Assembly: GCA_027079895.1 (NCBI GenBank)
Contig: JALWUZ010000161.1
Location: forward strand, 1-7,476
DNA length: 7,476 nucleotides
Direction of reading: 5' to 3'
DNA from: Anaerolineae bacterium
GTDB lineage: Bacteria > Chloroflexota > Anaerolineae > B4-G1
The notes under the pieces are model-generated. The model saw nothing but the letters and a program-made list of their open reading frames with translations. It had not been told where the DNA came from and did no database searches. Position numbers and translations under genes: made by a program. Shown one piece after another: positions 6,726 to 7,476 of this stretch. Each line of letters starts with the position of its first letter. Position 1 is the first letter of the stretch.

Positions 6726-7448
6726 CTACAAATCCGTCAGGCGGTGGGCGATGCGCCGGACATCGCCCCCTGGGACTCTGTCCACGATGCGCCCGTCCTG
6801 GAGCACGAGGACCGTCTTGGCCCTGGCCGCCGCCCGCGCGTCGTGGGTGACGATGAGCGTCGTCTGCCCCTGGCGGTTGAATTCCTCCAGAATGTCCAGC
6901 ACCTCCTGCCCGCTGGTGGAGTCCAGGTTGCCGGTCGGCTCGTCGGCGAGGAGCAGCGTCGGCTCGTTGATGAGTGCCCGCGCGATGGCGACCCGCTGCT
7001 GCTGCCCGCCGGAGAGTCCCCAGGGGTACTTGTGCGCCTGCGCACCGATCCCCAGCCGCTCCAGCAGCCTTTCGGCCCGCTCCCGCACCCGCCGCCGGTC
7101 GCCCCCTGCCAGCAGCGCGGGCAACTCGACGTTGGCCTGCACCGTCAGGTTGTCAATCAGGTTGAAGAACTGGAAGATGAAGCCGATCTGCCTCCGGCGG
7201 AACTTCGCCAATGCCGTTTCGTTCAGCGCGTGCAACTTCCGCCCCCCGACCTGCACCGTCCCGGCGGTGGGGCGGTCCAGCCCTCCAACCAGATGCAGGA
7301 GAGTGGACTTGCCGCTGCCGGAGGGCCCCATAATCGCCACGAAATCGCCGGCGGCGACCTCCAACGAGATGCCTTTCAGGGCCTCGAAAGTGACCTCCCC
7401 GGTGCGATAGACCTTCCTCAACCCGGCCACGCGGACCAAGACGGTCAT
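6726..7448 (-). CDS. ABC transporter ATP-binding protein, LolD/MacB family
   Basis: A 240-residue nucleotide-binding subunit from ATG 7448, a normal length for the LolD/MacB group. Complete motifs are visible: Walker A GPSGSGKS (41-48), Q-loop in FIFQFFNL (about 90-97), signature LSGGQQQR (145-152), Walker B LLLADEPTGNLD (165-176) and switch His202 in VTHD. The wording LSGGQQQRVAIARAL and DEPTGNLDS is characteristic of the group that pairs with FtsX-type permeases, and the next gene encodes one. It should dimerise on the cytoplasmic face and power the permease at 4383-6722. The frame also allows a GTG start at 7463. GGGAG at about 7463-7467 is too close to the GTG and rather far from the ATG (14 bases). 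I prefer the ATG because MTVLVRVAGLRKVYRTG begins as family members usually do. All catalytic residues are present. Confidence 0.95.
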   Translation of the reverse strand: MTVLVRVAGLRKVYRTGEVTFEALKGISLEVAAGDFVAIMGPSGSGKSTLLHLVGGLDRPTAGTVQVGGRKLHALNETALAKFRRRQIGFIFQFFNLIDNLTVQANVELPALLAGGDRRRVRERAERLLERLGIGAQAHKYPWGLSGGQQQRVAIARALINEPTLLLADEPTGNLDSTSGQEVLDILEEFNRQGQTTLIVTHDARAAARAKTVLVLQDGRIVDRVPGGDVRRIAHRLTDL

Positions 7449-7476
7449 TGCAGGACGTAGCACTCCCTGACGAAGG

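Noticed and set aside
6549..7460. 303-codon open frame on the plus strand
   Set aside because: It is antisense to the ABC ATPase, whose complete catalytic motifs are on the minus strand.

Overview
The window reads as one compact operon in which every gene lies on the minus strand, so the order of transcription is from high to low coordinates. Composition is about 65% G+C over most of the window. A block at roughly 120-1560 drops to about 48% by hand count. The genes suggest a G+C-rich non-mycobacterial bacterium. My weak guess is Chloroflexota, from the style of the sensor N-terminus and because Herpetosiphon is known to carry a comparable diterpene synthase pair. The window has no marker gene that would settle this.

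Layout in transcription order: (1) 7448-6726, an ABC transporter ATPase of the LolD/MacB type; (2) 6722-4383, its two-unit FtsX/MacB-type permease; (3) 4390-3032, a multi-pass membrane glycosyltransferase resembling family GT87; (4) 3066 (or 3084)-2137, a homologue of the Mycobacterium tuberculosis diterpene synthase Rv3378c; (5) 2130-637, a class II diterpene cyclase of the Rv3377c type; (6) 628 to the window edge, the N-terminal part of a six-helix membrane sensor that enters a kinase-type coiled coil and is cut by the end of the window. Junctions are 3 bp, an 8 bp overlap, a 35-53 bp overlap, 6 bp and 8 bp. No internal promoter or terminator is evident.

The core is the cyclase and synthase pair. 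By analogy with the mycobacterial pair, the cyclase would fold geranylgeranyl diphosphate into a bicyclic prenyl diphosphate. The second enzyme would then remove the diphosphate to give a diterpene alcohol, or transfer the prenyl group to an acceptor. Placed next to a GT87-like glycosyltransferase and an ABC exporter, this suggests a make, decorate and export system for a diterpenoid or prenylated glycolipid. No such product is demonstrated by the sequence.

The main oddities are three. The synthase has Asn where the family and the cis-prenyltransferase fold have a catalytic Asp (NGTRRW instead of DGTRRW). The cyclase has DXDITS where Rv3377c has DXDTTS. The low-G+C block begins and ends inside two genes, close to their domain boundaries, with both reading frames intact. 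No GGPP synthase, P450 or methyltransferase is visible in the window.
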